Source: Macquaria australasica (taxonomy: Eukaryota > Chordata > Actinopteri > Centrarchiformes > Percichthyidae). Taken from it: 64,000 nt of DNA. Under the pieces are notes generated by a model. The model was not told the DNA's origin. It made no database searches and saw nothing but the letters and a program-made list of their open reading frames with translations. The stretch's first letter is position 1; every line of letters starts with the position of its first letter. The translations under genes and the position numbers were made by a program. Shown piece after piece: positions 61,261-64,000 of this stretch. Location of the stretch: positions 62,001 through 126,000 of the forward strand of contig SEMN01000135.1 in the NCBI GenBank assembly GCA_005408345.1, given 5' to 3'.

Positions 61261-62529
61261 TGTCTCTTTTTTACAATAGAAAAAAACTCAGTGATACCTT
61301 GATGCTGTATATACTGATAAAAATAAACACCTTAATACAATTTGTACATCAAAGCTAATTTAAACAATGAAGTGAAAAAATAGAATTGTAATGTTTAGCT
61401 TTATTAACACTGAAAACTTGGAATATACATAAGTCAATTATTTGGAAATATAAGTGGAGCAATGAGAAACAATAACAAAAGATCTCAGAATATAATATAT
61501 TTGTAAGGTTACATGACTTAAGATATTAAGATATTAATTAAGATATTATATTAAGAGCTGACATTTAAAGGGCTGATTATCAAAGATGAATGCTACTTGT
61601 GATGCTAGCTTTGTCTAATGTTACTGATTTAATGTCAAAAGAATGAATGCAGACCATAAAGTCTGATGCTTAAGGGCTCCTATATACATACAGTAAGATT
61701 CACAGAACAAATTAAACAGGTGGCAATTTTCACAGGGGTCATTACAACAAAAATAAAACCCCCCCAATATTCTCAGTTTACAGCAAGTACGCGTAGAGTG
61801 TCGCAAACACAAGACAAACCGCTTTCCAATATCCACTGCAATTGACACGTACAACATACGGTACATAAAACAACTCATAGAAAAGTTCATAAAAACTGTA
61901 AAGAAACCACCACAGCAGTTAAACAGGTTTACAGTGCGAGAGTACAGAAATAATGACTTTGTTGTTTTTTTCAACAGTATTTTGTTCAGGTATTATGTAT
62001 ATCAAAATATGCATGTATAAAAAATGTTTTTTTTACAATCTGTAGAGGGGGTCAAACATGTCTAGCTGACACCGAGTCGACACTGTTTTGGAGTCAGTGA
62101 GCGACACACGAAGTATCCGGAAGTTGTGAAGATGTACGTGTAGAAATGTATACCAAGATACTGGTTGACATGAACTGTAAAATGTGCACCTTCCAGCTAA
62201 TAAAAAGCTAGGATTGGGCAAAATGACAAAGTGACATAATACTTGATTACTTCAAAATATTGCAAATGCAAAAAAATGACCATCTCCTCGTGTTGATTTA
62301 TAACATTAGTTATTGTGAATATAGGATTACCCCTGGACATATTTTTAAGGTGAAAGTAAGATGCTCAGAACATTATTTAAACAGTGGCAGGAGTGCTATG
62401 TCTTTATATCGTGGCATGGAAAAATAACTCCCTTTTGAGATTTCCTGAACTTCACTTTTTCACATAAAAAGGGCAGAACAGTGGTGTCCTAACCTCCTCT
62501 TGTCTTGCCGGTGTATCATCACGGTGCCG
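61261..62529. other. Convergent intergenic region and 3' UTR of the - strand RhoGEF
   Basis: This AT-rich stretch lies between the two tail-to-tail genes. Part of it must be the 3' UTR of the - strand gene. Minus-strand poly(A) hexamers are visible as 'tttaat' at 61628-61633 (ATTAAA) and 'tttatt' at 61400-61405 (AATAAA). I cannot tell which is used. No coding exon is seen; a 117-codon frame at 61621-61974 (-) lacks any domain. Confidence 0.5.
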
Positions 62530-62663
62530 TCACTGATGTCCTGTCAGAGCGGAGTTTATAGCTGAGCGCAGCACAGACAGGAAGTGCTCTCTCTCTTCAC
62601 CTCTTTCTGTGGCACAAACCCAGGAACGACAAGGACCCTCCAGGACAAAGGCATGACTCACGT
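62530..62663 (-). CDS. ect2l: RhoGEF last exon (PH domain C-terminal half)
   Basis: Entered in phase 1 after 'ttctctgtag'. It encodes 43 residues after a split Tyr and ends at TGA 62532-62530. It carries the last PH strands ('FVLEGPCRSWVCATE') and the closing helix. The position usually held by the near-invariant PH Trp appears to be Phe ('EHFLSVL'). Confidence 0.82.
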
Positions 62664-64000
62664 CTACAGAGAAGGACATTATTATTCCTGTAACCTTCAT
62701 ATACTGAAGATGATCAAAGCTGTAGCAATATTCAGCTATATTCAATTGTGTTTTTTAGATGGTAAAAACTCACAGCGTGTATGTGTGATCTCTCTGACGG
62801 CCAGGCTGGCGAGAGCCACAGAGGCCAGGAAAGTGTGTGCGCTCCGGTGAGCCAACGTGAAAGGTGTGTGATGCACATTTCGCCGCGTCAACACCAGAGC
62901 ATCGTTAAACAGGAAGAGGCCCACATCACACACCTGCTCATAGGTCCTAAACATGTACGCACACAAACACACACAGAATGAAAATAATTACTCAATTAGA
63001 TACACAAGCTTCCCAATTTATCTGTTACTAGAAAGCAATACAAATACTGAAATCCAAATTTGAGCATAAATTAGTATATTTTTTCAAAGTAAATATAACT
63101 TTCTGACAGCATTATTTATATTATTTGGCATATCAGTGCGTAGCTTGGTAAATATTCAAAGGCTGATTTATTATGCATCTACTAACAGAAAGATCACTTC
63201 TGGATATAAACTGATAGAAATCACCTGAACATATTACATCAGCAGGAACACGGGAATAATTTGTGTTGTTACCTGAGCGAGTCTGGAATCTGTTCATTGG
63301 GGCTCCCGAGCAAAGCAGCATCCTGAGTTATTATCAGCTGCCTGTTTCCTTCGCTGAGGTTCTACACACACATACATACAGGACTCACACTATATTCATG
63401 TTAAAATACTTCAACATGGAAGTTTTATATGCAGTTTTGAGAGAGAAAAAATATAAAACACAGAGAGAGGGAGCTGTGTTTTACCGGACAGCCTTGGATC
63501 ATCTGCTGCGTTTCCTCCAACAGCTTGTCTCTCTCCGAGTTACGCTTTAACTGAAACGGAAGAAAACGTCTGTGTATTCATTGCACGAAGCACAGAAATG
63601 CTGCAGATTCCACATTTAAGATGAGCATGAGGTACTGACTCAACGCTCTGTGTGGGCCTTGTACCTTTTGAATGAAATCTCTGAATTGTAGCAGAGTGTT
63701 GAGGGCAGAGGAGAGGTGTGTGTGGTCGGGGTGACCAGGGTGTGTGTGTACACACAGAGCTTGAAGCAGAGTCACATACTCCTGTATTCTCCACACTGGA
63801 CACAGCAGCAGCTCCTGTAGGCTTCACAAACACACATATACAAACATCTTTGCAAAGATTATGGTTTAATTAATTAATATTCCTTTGGTCAGGTATGGAT
63901 AATAATTGCCCTGGAAACAAATAAAAGATGTAAGTGTATATGTGTGTACTGTTACCTCAGCATGTGTGTTGCAAGAGATCTGTCTGCTCTCTTCAGGAAA
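62530..64000 (-). CDS. ect2l: Rho guanine-nucleotide exchange factor, C-terminal part, ECT2L-like (partial gene)
   Basis: Six minus-strand exons (64000-63956, 63821-63665, 63550-63485, 63361-63273, 62946-62774, 62663-62530) join in one frame with GT-AG introns and give 220 C-terminal residues. The first part is the end of a Dbl-homology domain, with 'LQELLLCPVWRIQEYVTLLQ' matching the conserved P-x-x-R-I-x-x-Y segment that contacts Rho GTPases. The rest is a PH domain: 'DVGLFLFNDALVLTRR', 'HTFLASVALASLAV', 'AFVLEGPCRSWVCAT', and a final helix 'EHFLSVLRSAINSAL'. Such proteins load GTP onto Rho-family GTPases. A DH-PH pair at the very C-terminus and the wording favour ECT2L, but that is from recall. 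RhoGEF identity is firm and the symbol is about 60% likely. The 5' part lies beyond the window. Confidence 0.8.
62774..62946 (-). CDS. ect2l: RhoGEF exon (PH domain N-terminal half)
   Basis: 173 bp between 'catgtttag' and 'cgct|gtgagt', encoding 57 full codons from 'TYEQVCDVGLFLFNDALVLT' through 'LASVALASLAVREITHTR'. The FLFNDALV segment is the typical PH beta-strand of Dbl-family proteins. Confidence 0.88.
63273..63361 (-). CDS. ect2l: RhoGEF exon (DH-PH linker and first PH strand)
   Basis: 89 bp between 'gtgtag' and 'ctcag|gtaaca', encoding 'NLSEGNRQLIITQDAALLGS' and 'PNEQIPDSL'. The frame agrees with both neighbours (phase 0 in, 2 out). Confidence 0.85.
63485..63550 (-). CDS. ect2l: RhoGEF exon (end of DH helix)
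   Basis: A 66-bp, 22-codon phase-0 exon between 'gtttcag' and 'tccg|gtaaaa', encoding 'LKRNSERDKLLEETQQMIQG' and CP. It is consistent with the long last helix of a DH domain. Confidence 0.83.
63665..63821 (-). CDS. ect2l: RhoGEF exon (DH domain conserved region 3)
   Basis: 157 bp between 'tgtgaag' and 'caaaag|gtacaa', encoding 52 codons after a split Ser. 'LQELLLCPVWRIQEYVTLLQ' is the DH signature helix; the rest, 'HLSSALNTLLQFRDFIQK', continues the helical bundle. Confidence 0.88.
63956..64000 (-). CDS. ect2l: RhoGEF exon, cut by the window edge
   Basis: The visible 45 bp encode 'FLKRADRSLATHML' and stop at 'ctgag|gtaaca'. The phase-2 exit fits the next exon. The exon continues past the right edge of the window. 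Confidence 0.75.

Overview
The window is nuclear DNA from a ray-finned, probably percomorph, fish. Genes are split into exons by GT-AG introns, long (CA)n microsatellites are common, and non-coding DNA makes up more than 90% of the sequence. The dispersed repeats are typical of teleosts: short inverted-repeat DNA transposons, 5'-truncated non-LTR pieces with (GATG)-type tails, and a tRNA-like SINE. I see no bacterial operons, CRISPR arrays, viral genes or rRNA/tRNA genes.

Two protein-coding genes are supported. The first, on the + strand, is filip1l (filamin A-interacting protein 1-like). It has five coding exons: 17445-17774, 18383-18556, 18670-18848, 52240-55069 and 60356-60580. All junctions keep the reading frame and give a 1245-residue protein, with an N-terminal CortBP2-type region, a coiled coil of about 570 residues and a Ser/Thr-Pro-rich tail. 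Intron 3 is 33.4 kb and fills most of the window. The second gene, on the - strand, enters at the right edge. It is the 3' end of a Rho guanine-nucleotide exchange factor (end of the DH domain plus a C-terminal PH domain), best matching ECT2L by recall. Six exons between 62530 and 64000 give 220 residues in frame. The two genes are tail-to-tail, with about 1.3 kb between the likely filip1l poly(A) site and the RhoGEF stop codon.

Layout: 1-17434 is upstream non-coding DNA rich in repeats. 17435-18848 holds the first three coding exons of filip1l. 18849-52239 is the giant intron, with several dispersed repeats, a nested transposon at 45.0-45.9 kb, a SINE at 42.3 kb, and three weakly supported candidate elements: a short exon at 32.2 kb, a B-box-like exon at 41.0 kb and a CArG-box promoter at 46.5 kb. 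52240-55069 is the giant coiled-coil exon, 55070-60355 the last intron, and 60356-61260 the last exon with its 3' UTR. 62530-64000 is the RhoGEF gene.

The most interesting structures are a 25-bp tandem duplication copied across the exon 3 splice donor; two insertions of the same retroposon tail (57 bp and 193 bp), each with a perfect 13-bp target-site duplication; a transposon nested inside another; and evidence for alternative filip1l products. These would be a short form starting at Met267, the first ATG of the giant exon, and two alternative C-termini. I found nothing that I would call a new biological system.
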